A stretch of 64,000 nucleotides of DNA from an uncultured Pelagibacteraceae bacterium (GTDB lineage: Bacteria > Pseudomonadota > Alphaproteobacteria > Pelagibacterales > AG-422-B15): NCBI GenBank assembly GCA_902524285.1, contig CABZCR010000001.1, positions 17,774-81,773 on the forward strand, given 5' to 3'. The position numbers and the translations under genes are program-made. Shown one piece after another: positions 8,993 through 17,615 of the stretch (positions are counted from its first letter, which is position 1; each line of letters opens with the position of its first letter). The notes under the pieces were generated by a model that saw nothing but the letters and a program-made list of their open reading frames with translations, was not told the origin of the DNA and made no database searches.

Positions 8993-9808
8993 GTGGAACA
9001 AAAAAATAATCCATTATTAGTTTATACTTTGTTGTATTTTGCATTTTTGTACATTCCTGTTTTATTCTTACCTATTTTCAGTTTTAATGATGCAAATTAC
9101 ATGTCGTTTCCTCTATCAGGATTTACAACTGAACATTATGAAGAAATGTGGTCAAAAAGAAATTTGCATAATGCACTTTGGGCTAGTATTAAAGTTGGAG
9201 TTGTTGCAAGTGTCGTAAGTACAACAATTGCACTCTTTGCAGCAAAGGCTTTCGCAAGATATAAATTTAGAGGACAAAATATTTCATACGGGGCAATTAT
9301 GATGCCTTTTTTAATACCCGAAATTATATTAGCAGTATCAATTCTCATTATTTGGTTGAGTCTTGGCTTCAAATTAGGTCTTGTACCTGTAACGATTGGC
9401 CATATTCTTTTTTGCACTCCATTCGCAATGCTTATTTTAATTGCTCGTATAGAAGGATTTGATTTCTCTCTTGAAGAAGCATCGAGAGACCTGGGAGAAA
9501 ATGCTTGGGGTACGTTTTATCGAGTATCACTGCCATTATATTTACCTGGAATAATCGCTTCACTTTTATTAAGTTTTATTATTTCATTTGATGAATTTGT
9601 TCTTGCTTTTTTCTTAACTGGAAGTGATGCGACTCTGCCCATGTACATGTGGGCTCAAATGAGGTTTATTCAGAAATTACCACATGTTTTGGCACTTGGA
9701 GCTGTTATAATTGTATTTACTACCTTTATAGTTTTGCTAGCATTCTGGTTGAGGAACCTTGGACAAGGAAAAGAAAAGACAGAGTTTGGAATAAATATAC
9801 ATGAATGA
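8993..9808 (+). CDS. Polyamine-type ABC transporter permease (PotC-like)
   Basis: 271 residues, starting with GTG immediately after the TAA of the PotB-like gene. Six hydrophobic segments and an EAA loop 'EASRDLGENAWGTFYRVSLPLYLPGI' place it in the PotC/PotI permease group. The C-terminus overlaps the ATPase gene by 8 nt, so translation of the transporter genes is coupled. Forms the membrane channel together with the preceding permease. Confidence 0.87.
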   Translation: MEQKNNPLLVYTLLYFAFLYIPVLFLPIFSFNDANYMSFPLSGFTTEHYEEMWSKRNLHNALWASIKVGVVASVVSTTIALFAAKAFARYKFRGQNISYGAIMMPFLIPEIILAVSILIIWLSLGFKLGLVPVTIGHILFCTPFAMLILIARIEGFDFSLEEASRDLGENAWGTFYRVSLPLYLPGIIASLLLSFIISFDEFVLAFFLTGSDATLPMYMWAQMRFIQKLPHVLALGAVIIVFTTFIVLLAFWLRNLGQGKEKTEFGINIHE

Positions 9809-10883
9809 TTCTTTTATACAGATAAAACAGATTTCTAAGCATTTTGGAAATGTTAAAGCAGTTGATGATGTCTCCTTTCAAATTAAGGAAGGAGAGTTCT
9901 TCTCTTTATTAGGACCTTCAGGATGTGGCAAAACAACATTGTTAAGACTGCTTGCTGGTTTTGAGTATCCAACTAGTGGAAATCTATTACTTGATGGCAT
10001 TGATATCACTGCACTGCCACCTGATAAAAGACCAACAAATATGGTATTTCAGAATTATGCAATATTCCCTCATATAAATGTTGAAAAAAATGTACAGTTT
10101 GGTCTTAGAAAGCTTGGTCTAACTAATGAAGAGATTTATAAAAGAGTAAAGGATGTGTTGACTTTGGTTAAATTAGAGGGCTATGAAGAGCGATTTAGCA
10201 GCCAACTTTCAGGCGGTCAAAGACAGAGAGTAGCATTGGCAAGAGCACTAGTGAGACAGCCTAAAGTGTTATTACTTGATGAACCACTAGGAGCTCTGGA
10301 TAAGAAGCTACGTGATGAAATGCAACTCGAATTAAGAACTCTTCAAAAAGAAATTGGAATTACTTTTGTGTTTGTTACTCATGACCAACAAGAGGCCATT
10401 AGTATGTCAGATAGGGTCGCTGTAATGAGTGAGGGAAAAATTCAGCAAATGTCATCCCCAAATGAGTTATATAAAAACCCTCAGAACATATTCGTAAGTG
10501 ATTTCATTGGTGAAACAAACTTTTTACAAGCCAGTACGAAGTCTAAAGAAGGTGAATTTATAAATGTTGTAATCGAAGAATTAGGTGAATTTAAGATACA
10601 AAATAATCTTAATATTAGTGAAAATTCTTCAGAGGTAACATGCAGTATTCGTCCTGAAACTATGATGATTGATACAGTAAAATCTGACTGGGACATCTGC
10701 TTAGAAGGTGAAATCAAACAAACTTCATATTTAGGCGAAATGACAAAATTTTATGTTAAAACTAAAGAAATAGAAAAAATTATCACAGTTTCTTCACAAT
10801 ATTTTGATAATCAGTCTTTTAGAGATAATAAGTGTTTTATTAGTATTAATTTAAACGATATATCTTTGCTTTACAAAAAATAG
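9801..10883 (+). CDS. Polyamine-type ABC transporter ATPase (PotA-like)
   Basis: 360 residues. Walker A 'GPSGCGKTT', Q-loop 'FQNYAIFPH', signature 'LSGGQRQRVALARAL', Walker B 'LLLDEPLGALD' and H-loop 'VTHDQ' are intact, followed by a C-terminal TOBE/MOP-like regulatory domain as in PotA. Last gene of the operon that begins with the aminotransferase; two hairpins follow it. The 'LRDEMQLELRTLQKEIGITFVFVTHDQ' stretch is typical of spermidine/putrescine and related CUT1-type ATPases. Confidence 0.88.
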   Translation: MNDSFIQIKQISKHFGNVKAVDDVSFQIKEGEFFSLLGPSGCGKTTLLRLLAGFEYPTSGNLLLDGIDITALPPDKRPTNMVFQNYAIFPHINVEKNVQFGLRKLGLTNEEIYKRVKDVLTLVKLEGYEERFSSQLSGGQRQRVALARALVRQPKVLLLDEPLGALDKKLRDEMQLELRTLQKEIGITFVFVTHDQQEAISMSDRVAVMSEGKIQQMSSPNELYKNPQNIFVSDFIGETNFLQASTKSKEGEFINVVIEELGEFKIQNNLNISENSSEVTCSIRPETMMIDTVKSDWDICLEGEIKQTSYLGEMTKFYVKTKEIEKIITVSSQYFDNQSFRDNKCFISINLNDISLLYKK

Positions 10884-10910
10884 CCTACTCTCAAAAAGAG
10901 AGCAGGCTAT
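10880..10910 (-). terminator. Rho-independent terminator of the minus-strand binding-protein gene
   Basis: ATAGCCTACTCTC and GAGAGCAGGCTAT form a 13-bp stem with one mismatch around a short A-rich loop. On the minus strand the stem is followed by six T (from AAAAAA at 10875-10880), giving a canonical terminator for the PotD-like gene. The stem may also stop plus-strand transcription. Confidence 0.8.
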
Positions 10911-10912
10911 AC

Positions 10913-10934
10913 AAAGATTGAAATAATCTTTTTT
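10913..10934 (+). terminator. Terminator of the amine/ABC operon
   Basis: AAAGATT-GAAAT-AATCTTT is a perfect 7-bp stem continuing into a run of T on the plus strand. It lies downstream of the PotA-like gene and beside the oppositely oriented hairpin. The stem is AT-rich and therefore of modest strength. Confidence 0.55.
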
Positions 10935-10940
10935 ATGTGA

Positions 10941-12029
10941 TTAACCGCCAGCTACCATTTCAGCCCATTGAGCTTCCATATAATCGGTTACTTCATCAGA
11001 TGGCATCACTGAGAACATTCCATTATTAAGGTGTTCAATTGGATTTGAAGCAACACCTCGCTCGGCTAGCTCGTCAGCGGTTAGAGTGCTGAAGCCTTTT
11101 TTGTTGCTATGTCCATAACCCCACTCACTTAGTAAGTAAGCTGAAGTCTCAGCACTTGTAGCACCATTTATCATTGCATATGCTTTATCAAGGTTTGCAC
11201 CTTTCACAATTGCAAGACCACACGCCCAGGTCATCGTGCCATTTGCAGGCTGCATCATTTTAGCTCCAGCAGACCATGCAATTTCATTCCATCCAAGAGC
11301 TACGTCTATTTCTTCGTTACCTAAAGCCTCAATCATTGAAGAAGTATCACCAAAGAAAGCACGTATTTGACCATTATCTCTCATTTCACGGAATTTATCG
11401 ATTCCTTGATCAATAGCAGCCTTGGTTAATTGGTCTTTATCTCTGATATCTATTCCAAGATGGTGCATCATTAAAAACAATGAGTCTGCAGCAGAGTCTA
11501 AAATTCCAACTTTACCTTTTACTCGAGGATCCTCCATAAGAGAAAAGCTTTCGTTAGAAGCATCCATCCAATCAATTCTATCAGCCATGTAAAACAATGT
11601 TGTGTCACCCCAATCTACAGGTGCAAAATAGTGTTTTCCATCAACCATTCCGCTTGGAAGATCTCTAACTTCCGGGAACATGTCATCCCAGTTTTCAATT
11701 CTAGATGGATCAAGTGGCTCTAAAACACCCGCTCTTACCCATCGCTTTATTTCTCCTTGGCATGGCCAAGCCAAATCAACCTGAAAACCAGCTTTTAATT
11801 TTTGTAATCCTTCTTCTGCATCACCAAATATTGAATATTCGGGAGAGCCGTGCTCTTCAGCGTATGATCCAAAAAGACCATCATCATCGTAACCTCCCCA
11901 TAGAAATACAGATCCAGGCTCATCTGCAAAAACTTTTGTTGTGCTTGTTATGCCAGCAATAAAAACAAATGATAGCAATACAACTATAGTTTTTACAAAA
12001 GAATTCTTAATTTCATTGTATCTTTGCAT
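10941..12029 (-). CDS. ABC transporter substrate-binding protein (PotD-like)
   Basis: 362 residues. A basic N-terminus and hydrophobic stretch ('TIVVLLSFVFIAGITS') ending near 'VFADEP' is a Sec signal peptide. The mature part reads like spermidine/putrescine-binding proteins ('FQVDLAWPCQGEIKRW', 'PVDWGDTTLFYMADRI', 'VALGWNEIAWSAGAKM'), with the acidic and aromatic residues typical of amine binding. It converges on the PotBCA-like genes and has its own strong promoter and terminator, which fits the high expression usually needed for a periplasmic binding protein. Confidence 0.86.
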   Translation of the reverse strand: MQRYNEIKNSFVKTIVVLLSFVFIAGITSTTKVFADEPGSVFLWGGYDDDGLFGSYAEEHGSPEYSIFGDAEEGLQKLKAGFQVDLAWPCQGEIKRWVRAGVLEPLDPSRIENWDDMFPEVRDLPSGMVDGKHYFAPVDWGDTTLFYMADRIDWMDASNESFSLMEDPRVKGKVGILDSAADSLFLMMHHLGIDIRDKDQLTKAAIDQGIDKFREMRDNGQIRAFFGDTSSMIEALGNEEIDVALGWNEIAWSAGAKMMQPANGTMTWACGLAIVKGANLDKAYAMINGATSAETSAYLLSEWGYGHSNKKGFSTLTADELAERGVASNPIEHLNNGMFSVMPSDEVTDYMEAQWAEMVAGG

Positions 12030-12064
12030 AATTAATTAATCCTTTTTTTTGTTTAAACCTAAAA

Positions 12065-12094
12065 ATTGTACACCTATTATGGAAATATGGTCAA
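12065..12094 (-). promoter_or_regulatory. Sigma-70 promoter of the PotD-like gene
   Basis: On the minus strand: -35 TTGACC (12089-12094), 18-nt spacer, -10 TACAAT (12065-12070). A purine-rich AAGGA lies about 10 nt before the ATG at 12029. This is one of the best promoters in the window and permits transcription separate from the upstream amidase. Confidence 0.7.
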
Positions 12095-12100
12095 TATATA

Positions 12101-13594
12101 TCAGTCTAGAATAGGCCTATTTTTCGCACTATTCAGCCACGGATCGACCATTTCGTAGTTGTACCCTCCTTGGAATACTAATTCATCACTGTAGGAGCGT
12201 GAGATAATCTGGATGCTAGTAGGTACTCGGTTTGAACTAAAGCCAGAGGGCACTGAAAGAACTGGTAATTTGCCTAACATATTAAATGGGTGAGACATGC
12301 ACCATGCAAAATCTGCACATTCTTGTTCTTTCTCATTTATAATGACGTGGTCATTAACTATATCAATATCAGCCTTGATTGCAGGTAAAGCATTGGTAGG
12401 ACAAATAAACAAATCATATTTTTCTAATATTGGTCCAATTTCTTCGTACATTTTTCCAGTTACAATTGCACTTTCTTCAACGCCATAACCCAAGTGAGCA
12501 CCAATTTGTTCATGATAGATTTTTTTATTATTTCTTAAAGATTCAATGTGCATTTCAGTAACACTGCTGAACATTTTTGTATAATCACTCAGCTGTTCTT
12601 TTTCTGAATCTGAAAGCCCAGAAATCTCTTTATAAAAAGAATTAGCATAATGACTGAAACAAACCGAATTTACTTCATCTTTTTTCCAATTAAGTTTCAC
12701 TTCTGTGACTTGACATCCAAGACTTTCAAATTTTTTTAATGCCATAAGAGTATTCTGTTCAACTTCTTTATCAACTTCAAAAAATCCTAAGTCCATTGAA
12801 TAAGCTATTTTCCAATTTTTAATATTTTCATAATTTAATGGTAATATTTTTTTTGGTCGTAAAGATGTTATATCTTTTTGGTTCGGCCCACACATAATGT
12901 TTTGCATCATTGCAGTATCAACCACTGTTCTTGCAAGCGGTCCTGTTACGCAGTAAGGGTCATGATTGAATGGATAACTTTGAGCATTTCTTCCATGAGG
13001 TGGCTTGAATCCAACTACACCGCATGCGCCTGCTGGTATTCTTATTGAACCTCCAATGTCACTTCCTGTAGTCAACATTGCGCAACCAGAAGCTAATGCT
13101 GCCGCACTGCCTCCACTTGATCCACCAGGTGTCATGTCTAAGTTCCAAGGGTTTCTTGTGACACCATTTAGTTTTGAGTGACAAAAAGAAGTGAGAGAAA
13201 ATTCTGGATTGGTTGTGCGACCGTGAAGTATCGCGCCAGAATTGACTATTGTTTCAACATCAATATCAGTTTTCTGTGCGATATTATTCTTGAGAAGTAA
13301 GCAACCATTACGATTCGGTTGTCCTTTAATATTCACTTCGTCTTTTATTGCTAGAGGTAAACCTTCAAGAGGCAGAACATCATTATTATTGGAAAATTTT
13401 TTCTCAGACTCTTTTGCGAGTTCTAAAGACTTATCAAAATCAAGATAATTAAATGCATTTATCTTAGGGTTAACTGTTTCTATTCTTTTAATTACAGCTG
13501 ACAGGACTTCAACTGGAGATAATTTTTTTTCTTTGTATTTCTCTAACGTATTTGAAGCGGATAAATAACAAATTTCAATATCAGTATCATTCAT
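12101..13594 (-). CDS. Amidase signature-family hydrolase
   Basis: 497 residues. 'PLAIKDE' carries the catalytic Lys, 'TPGGSSGGSAAALASG' the cis-Ser and Gly/Ser-rich signature, and 'GSDIGGSIRIPAG' the nucleophilic Ser. Family members hydrolyse amides ranging from indoleacetamide to acylated amines; substrate cannot be assigned. No signal peptide, so cytoplasmic. In this cluster it could release an amine or an acid from an imported amide, or hydrolyse a gamma-glutamyl amide. GatA is unlikely because gatB/gatC are absent nearby. It is divergent from the Rieske-like gene at 13647 with a 52-bp shared upstream region. Confidence 0.85.
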   Translation of the reverse strand: MNDTDIEICYLSASNTLEKYKEKKLSPVEVLSAVIKRIETVNPKINAFNYLDFDKSLELAKESEKKFSNNNDVLPLEGLPLAIKDEVNIKGQPNRNGCLLLKNNIAQKTDIDVETIVNSGAILHGRTTNPEFSLTSFCHSKLNGVTRNPWNLDMTPGGSSGGSAAALASGCAMLTTGSDIGGSIRIPAGACGVVGFKPPHGRNAQSYPFNHDPYCVTGPLARTVVDTAMMQNIMCGPNQKDITSLRPKKILPLNYENIKNWKIAYSMDLGFFEVDKEVEQNTLMALKKFESLGCQVTEVKLNWKKDEVNSVCFSHYANSFYKEISGLSDSEKEQLSDYTKMFSSVTEMHIESLRNNKKIYHEQIGAHLGYGVEESAIVTGKMYEEIGPILEKYDLFICPTNALPAIKADIDIVNDHVIINEKEQECADFAWCMSHPFNMLGKLPVLSVPSGFSSNRVPTSIQIISRSYSDELVFQGGYNYEMVDPWLNSAKNRPILD

Positions 13595-13646
13595 GACGAT
13601 TTTTTATTTTAATTTAACAATTATTAAAATATATTGAAAATTATTT

Positions 13647-14741
13647 ATGATAAGTGAAAAAATCAAAAGTTTAATACAGAATCAAGATCCACGTGAAGGA
13701 ATGGACCAACTTTTCTTTACAAATTCAGAAATATTTCATGCAAGTTATGATGCAATTTTCAAAAAACAATGGGTTTTTCTCACCCATCTTTCGTACTTTA
13801 ATCAAAATGATATCTTTACATACAACTTAAATAAAGGATTTATAGAGATAAAAAAAACAGATGATAGTCAACTTTCAATTTCCACATCTGATCCAAATAT
13901 TAAGTGTCATTTAAGAGTGTATGAGAGTTTAGTATTTATCAATTTATCAAGCTCTCCTTATTCATTTGATGAATTTATTAAACCACTTGAACCATACATT
14001 AAAATACATGGACTGAACGATGGTAAAATTGCTTTTCAAAAAGATTTTATTTTTAATGCTTCACATTTAGCTACAATTCATAATTTTAAAGAATGCGCTC
14101 ATTGCTGGGGAGGCGAATTTACTCACAAAGATTATCTAAGTGTTCATGGTGAGGATTATTGCAATTCTTATGGAGCAGGTGTTGGTTCGGGGATTGAGGC
14201 TCCTAAACTTTCAAAACGTATTAAAGAGTGGACAGAACAAACATTAAAAAGAGGGTTATTTGTTGGAGAGTTCAGTGAAGATGACTCAAAATATTTTAGA
14301 ATTGCAGAGCGCACACCCTTACCTGAAGGTATTGCATCAGAAACAATGGATGGCAGTTATTCTTGTTCAACATTGATGGGAGATTTTAGGGAGATTGGTG
14401 CTGACAATGGTTATACTGCAATTGGTTTCAGTCCATTTAACAGCTTTGTTGCAAATAACGAATTTGTGATACTTTTTTTATTCTCGCCAATTAGTCAAAA
14501 TAAAACAGTAGTGACCCAATATTGGGTAACTCATAAAGATGCGGAAGTTGATGTTGATAAAATGATTTTTTTGTGGGACCAAACTTCTACTGAAGATTCC
14601 CAGCTATGTGAAATGAACCAAAAGGGAATTGAAAGCAGGTCCTATCAGCCTGGCAAATATGGTGATTTAGAGACAAGTTTAGTTCAATATCAGAAATTTT
14701 ACCTTAATCATTTACAGACACACCTGATCGACTTAGTCTGA
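13647..14741 (+). CDS. Rieske-oxygenase homologue lacking the Rieske [2Fe-2S] domain
   Basis: 364 residues that align along their whole length with the oxygenase at 5459, except that about 50-60 residues holding C-x-H and C-x2-H are absent: after 'DIFTYNLNKGFIEIKK' the sequence goes straight to 'LRVYESLVFINLS'. The catalytic-domain motif is 'NFKECAHCWGGEFTH' instead of 'NFQECYHCPTAHPE', so the second iron-binding His is replaced by Glu157 (another His lies at 160), while His152 and the likely third ligand Asp317 ('EDSQ') remain. It may be a partner subunit, a mononuclear-iron enzyme with altered chemistry, or a binding protein. The frame is intact and it leads an operon, so it is not a pseudogene. 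Confidence 0.8.
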   Translation: MISEKIKSLIQNQDPREGMDQLFFTNSEIFHASYDAIFKKQWVFLTHLSYFNQNDIFTYNLNKGFIEIKKTDDSQLSISTSDPNIKCHLRVYESLVFINLSSSPYSFDEFIKPLEPYIKIHGLNDGKIAFQKDFIFNASHLATIHNFKECAHCWGGEFTHKDYLSVHGEDYCNSYGAGVGSGIEAPKLSKRIKEWTEQTLKRGLFVGEFSEDDSKYFRIAERTPLPEGIASETMDGSYSCSTLMGDFREIGADNGYTAIGFSPFNSFVANNEFVILFLFSPISQNKTVVTQYWVTHKDAEVDVDKMIFLWDQTSTEDSQLCEMNQKGIESRSYQPGKYGDLETSLVQYQKFYLNHLQTHLIDLV

Positions 14742-14759
14742 TCTTAATTCAAAACCTAT

Positions 14760-16130
14760 ATGGAACTTGCAACACAATCAGAATTTGATGAAGTGCTTAA
14801 TCGTCATCATAATATCCAATATGTAGACGCAATATTTACAGACCTCTGTGGATATGTGAGGGGAAAAAGATTTCCAGTACTAGAGGCAGATAAAATTTTT
14901 TCAGATGGTGTATTGTTACCTTTTTCAGCATTTTATTTAGATGTCCTCGGTGGCGTAACCAACACGATGAATCTTGGTTGGACTGACGGAGATCCAGATG
15001 GGGTTTTAATGCCCGTTAAAAATTCCATTAAGCCCGTTCCTTGGGATAACAAGGTTCTTCAAGTACTAATTTCTATGAGAAAAGAACAGGAAAAATGGGG
15101 CGTAATAGAAAATCCAGCGGAAGTTGATCCAAGAAATATTTTAGAAAAAGTAATGAATAAATTCAAAGGCACTGGATTAAATCCAGTAGTAGCTTTTGAA
15201 TTAGAGTTTTATTTGTTGGATAAGAAAAGAAATGAGGAAGGCAAGCCAGTTCCTGCATTAGGTGCGAGCAAAACTCATGTATATGGAATTCCCGATCTTG
15301 ATATGTTTGGTGACTTATTTGATGAAATTAATGAGAACTGTAAAATTCAAGATATCCCTGCTACAACGGCTTCAAGTGAATTTGCTGCTGGCCAGTATGA
15401 AATTAATTTAAAACATACAGGCGACCTGCTTAAAGCTGCGGACGATGCTGCAATGTTAAGAAGAATAATAAAAGAAACAACTGCAAAGCATGGGTTTGAG
15501 GCAACATTTATGGCAAAGCCATTTCTTGAGGAGACTGGAAATGGAATGCACCTGCATATCTCAGTGTACGATGATAATGGAAAAAATATTTTTGCGACGA
15601 AGAATCGGTACGGAAATGACAAGTTAAAAAATGCTTTAGCTGGTTTCCAAGAAACTTTTTATGACTCATTTCCGATATTTATTCCAAATAGAAACGGTTA
15701 TCGAAGAATACAAACTCGAAATTTTGTTCCAGTGAATAAAAGTTGGTCATGGAATCGAAGAGATGTTTCATTAAGAATACCTGCTGGATCAGATAGCGCA
15801 AAAAGAATAGAACATCGGGTAGCATCAGCTGATGCAAATCCATATCTTGTTTTAGCTTGTATCCTCTCTGGGCTTCATCATGGACTAACAAAAAAACTAT
15901 CACCAACAGACCAAGTAAGTTTTGATAACACTGAGGGTGCTGACAAGACTGCTGATCCCGAAATGCCAAAAAATATGGAGTCAGCACTAAATCGTTTTAA
16001 AGAGTCAAAACTTCTATCTAAGTATTTAGGTAAAGAATATCTTGATTTATATGTATCAGCTAAAGAAGGTGAATTTGAACATATGGATAACAGTTTCATT
16101 CCTTCAGAAGAATACGATTTTTATTTATAG
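14760..16130 (+). CDS. Glutamine synthetase-family ligase (PuuA-like)
   Basis: 456 residues. The N-terminal 'FTDLCGYVRGKRFP' and the catalytic blocks 'AFELEFYLL', 'SEFAAGQYEINL', 'NGMHLHIS' and 'RIEHRVAS' show a complete GS-type active site of the gamma-glutamylamine synthetase group (PuuA-like) rather than housekeeping GlnA; the Tyr adenylylation loop of GlnA is not seen. The predicted reaction is ATP-dependent joining of glutamate to an amine. Together with the PuuB-like oxidase at 6715 this suggests a gamma-glutamylation route for amine breakdown. Gap to the preceding gene is 18 nt, to the next 4 nt. Confidence 0.85.
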   Translation: MELATQSEFDEVLNRHHNIQYVDAIFTDLCGYVRGKRFPVLEADKIFSDGVLLPFSAFYLDVLGGVTNTMNLGWTDGDPDGVLMPVKNSIKPVPWDNKVLQVLISMRKEQEKWGVIENPAEVDPRNILEKVMNKFKGTGLNPVVAFELEFYLLDKKRNEEGKPVPALGASKTHVYGIPDLDMFGDLFDEINENCKIQDIPATTASSEFAAGQYEINLKHTGDLLKAADDAAMLRRIIKETTAKHGFEATFMAKPFLEETGNGMHLHISVYDDNGKNIFATKNRYGNDKLKNALAGFQETFYDSFPIFIPNRNGYRRIQTRNFVPVNKSWSWNRRDVSLRIPAGSDSAKRIEHRVASADANPYLVLACILSGLHHGLTKKLSPTDQVSFDNTEGADKTADPEMPKNMESALNRFKESKLLSKYLGKEYLDLYVSAKEGEFEHMDNSFIPSEEYDFYL

Positions 16131-16134
16131 ATTT

Positions 16135-16854
16135 ATGACTGATCTGCTTTTCAATCAAGATAGTTACTTAAAAGAAACAGAAGCCAGTATTATTGGAGTT
16201 GAAGAAAATATTATACAATTGGATCGAACAATTTTTTATGCAGAGTCTGGTGGGCAACCTGGAGATCAAGGCGAGATTGTCTTAAAGGACCAAGTTCTCA
16301 AAGTTGTAGACACTAAAAAAGGATCAAAGCCGAATGAAATTTTGCATATTGTTGATGGTCCCATCGATCAAAGCTTAATCAATCAATCCGCCGAACTTAA
16401 GATCAATTGGGAACTTAGATATGCTCATATGAAAATGCATTCGAGTTGCCATATTTTGTGTAGCTTAGTTGATGCCCTTATAACAGGCGCATCGATTGGA
16501 AGTGCTAAATCAAGAATAGATTTTGATGTTGATCCATCAATGCTAAATAAAGAAGAGTTAAATGAGAAGATTAGGGATATTATTAGTAAAGACTATCCCA
16601 TAATCATAAATCAAATTACTGGAGATGAACTAAAATCAAATCCTCACTTAGCGAAAGGAGCTGCCGTTTCACCTCCAGTTATAGATAACAAAGTACAAAC
16701 AGTTCAAATTGGTGAGGGAGAAAACATTATCGATCTTCAATGTTGTGGAGGAACACATTGCCAATCTACGAAAGAAATTGGACCACTTGAGATTGGAAAG
16801 ATTGAAAATAAAGGTAAGAGAAACAGGCGAATTAATATAAGGTTTAGTTCATGA
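16135..16854 (+). CDS. AlaX-type trans-editing protein / alanyl-tRNA editing domain
   Basis: 239 residues from ATG 16135, just after the ligase stop; the start at 16042 in the ORF track lies inside the ligase gene. 'FYAESGGQPGDQGEI' and the zinc ligands H-x3-H ('HSSCH') and C-x3-H ('CGGTH') are those of the AlaRS/ThrRS second editing domain, as in AlaX-M. The known role is deacylation of Ser- or Gly-mischarged tRNA-Ala. Its place inside an amine-catabolic operon, overlapping the next gene by 4 nt, hints at a co-opted hydrolase or protection from a mischarging intermediate; that is inference. Confidence 0.82.
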   Translation: MTDLLFNQDSYLKETEASIIGVEENIIQLDRTIFYAESGGQPGDQGEIVLKDQVLKVVDTKKGSKPNEILHIVDGPIDQSLINQSAELKINWELRYAHMKMHSSCHILCSLVDALITGASIGSAKSRIDFDVDPSMLNKEELNEKIRDIISKDYPIIINQITGDELKSNPHLAKGAAVSPPVIDNKVQTVQIGEGENIIDLQCCGGTHCQSTKEIGPLEIGKIENKGKRNRRINIRFSS

Positions 16855-17615
16855 CGGATATTTTAGTCAGTAAGGATGATGGACAAGTTGTAACGCTCAC
16901 TCTTAATGATGCTCCAGCAAATTGCCTGACAATGGAGATGATGTCAGCAATTAAAATGGAGATAGATCGTGTAAATCAATCCAAAGATCACAAACTTGTA
17001 ATATTTGAAAGTTCAAATGAAAAAATCTTTTGTAGCGGACATAGTTTTAATGAAGTTCAAGAGATGATTAAGAATAATGATAAAAAATCACAAGAACTTC
17101 TATTTGCGGAGTGCTCTGAAATGTTAATGAAAATTAGAACAAGTCCAAAGATTTTTGTTGCTAAAGTAAGAGGTATTGCAACCGCTGGCGGACTAGGATT
17201 AGTCAGTATAATGGATTGTGTTTTTAGTTCTAAATCAGCAAGATTTGCACTTGGTGGTATAAACTTTAATTTTGGTTGTCATCAACCGTCAGTATCTGTA
17301 GCCCGTGCAATATCTTCAAAAAATGTTATGGAATTATTAGTGAGTGGTCAGCCTCTTAATGCTCAAAGAGCACAAGAAGCAGGACTCATCAACGAATATT
17401 TAGAAGATGACAAATTAGATAAAAGGGTAGAACTTTTTTCTCAACAAGTTTGTGATCATACACCCGAAGTACTCGCGCTCACGAAAGAAACATTATATAA
17501 GCAGTCAGCAATGAAAATTTCTGATGCCTACGACTTTGCAAGTAAAGCAATGGTTGAAAATCTACAAATGCCTGAAACCAAAAAAGGTATAGACACTTTT
17601 TTAAATAAAAACTAA
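16851..17615 (+). CDS. Enoyl-CoA hydratase/isomerase-family protein (ECHDC3-like)
   Basis: 254 residues with the crotonase fold: oxyanion-hole segments 'FCSGHSFNE' and 'GIATAGGLGLVSIMD'. The usual first catalytic Glu region reads 'FNFGCHQPSVSVARAI', with no obvious Glu, as in ECHDC3-type proteins of uncertain activity. Starts within the stop of the AlaX-like gene (ATGA). Last gene of its operon; it overlaps the end of the convergent exporter gene by 4 nt. Could act on a CoA ester at the end of the pathway or be non-hydratase. Confidence 0.82.
   Translation: MTDILVSKDDGQVVTLTLNDAPANCLTMEMMSAIKMEIDRVNQSKDHKLVIFESSNEKIFCSGHSFNEVQEMIKNNDKKSQELLFAECSEMLMKIRTSPKIFVAKVRGIATAGGLGLVSIMDCVFSSKSARFALGGINFNFGCHQPSVSVARAISSKNVMELLVSGQPLNAQRAQEAGLINEYLEDDKLDKRVELFSQQVCDHTPEVLALTKETLYKQSAMKISDAYDFASKAMVENLQMPETKKGIDTFLNKN

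Noticed and set aside
9136-9417. 93-aa minus-strand ORF within the PotC-like gene
   Set aside because: Antisense shadow of a membrane protein gene, with no start context and no recognisable domain.
12048-12055. GTTTAAAC palindrome between the PotD-like gene and its promoter
   Set aside because: Eight-base AT-rich palindromes are expected by chance here; no second copy with context was seen.
15679-15987. 102-aa minus-strand ORF inside the glutamine-synthetase-like gene
   Set aside because: Antisense shadow; the plus-strand gene is fully conserved in this stretch.
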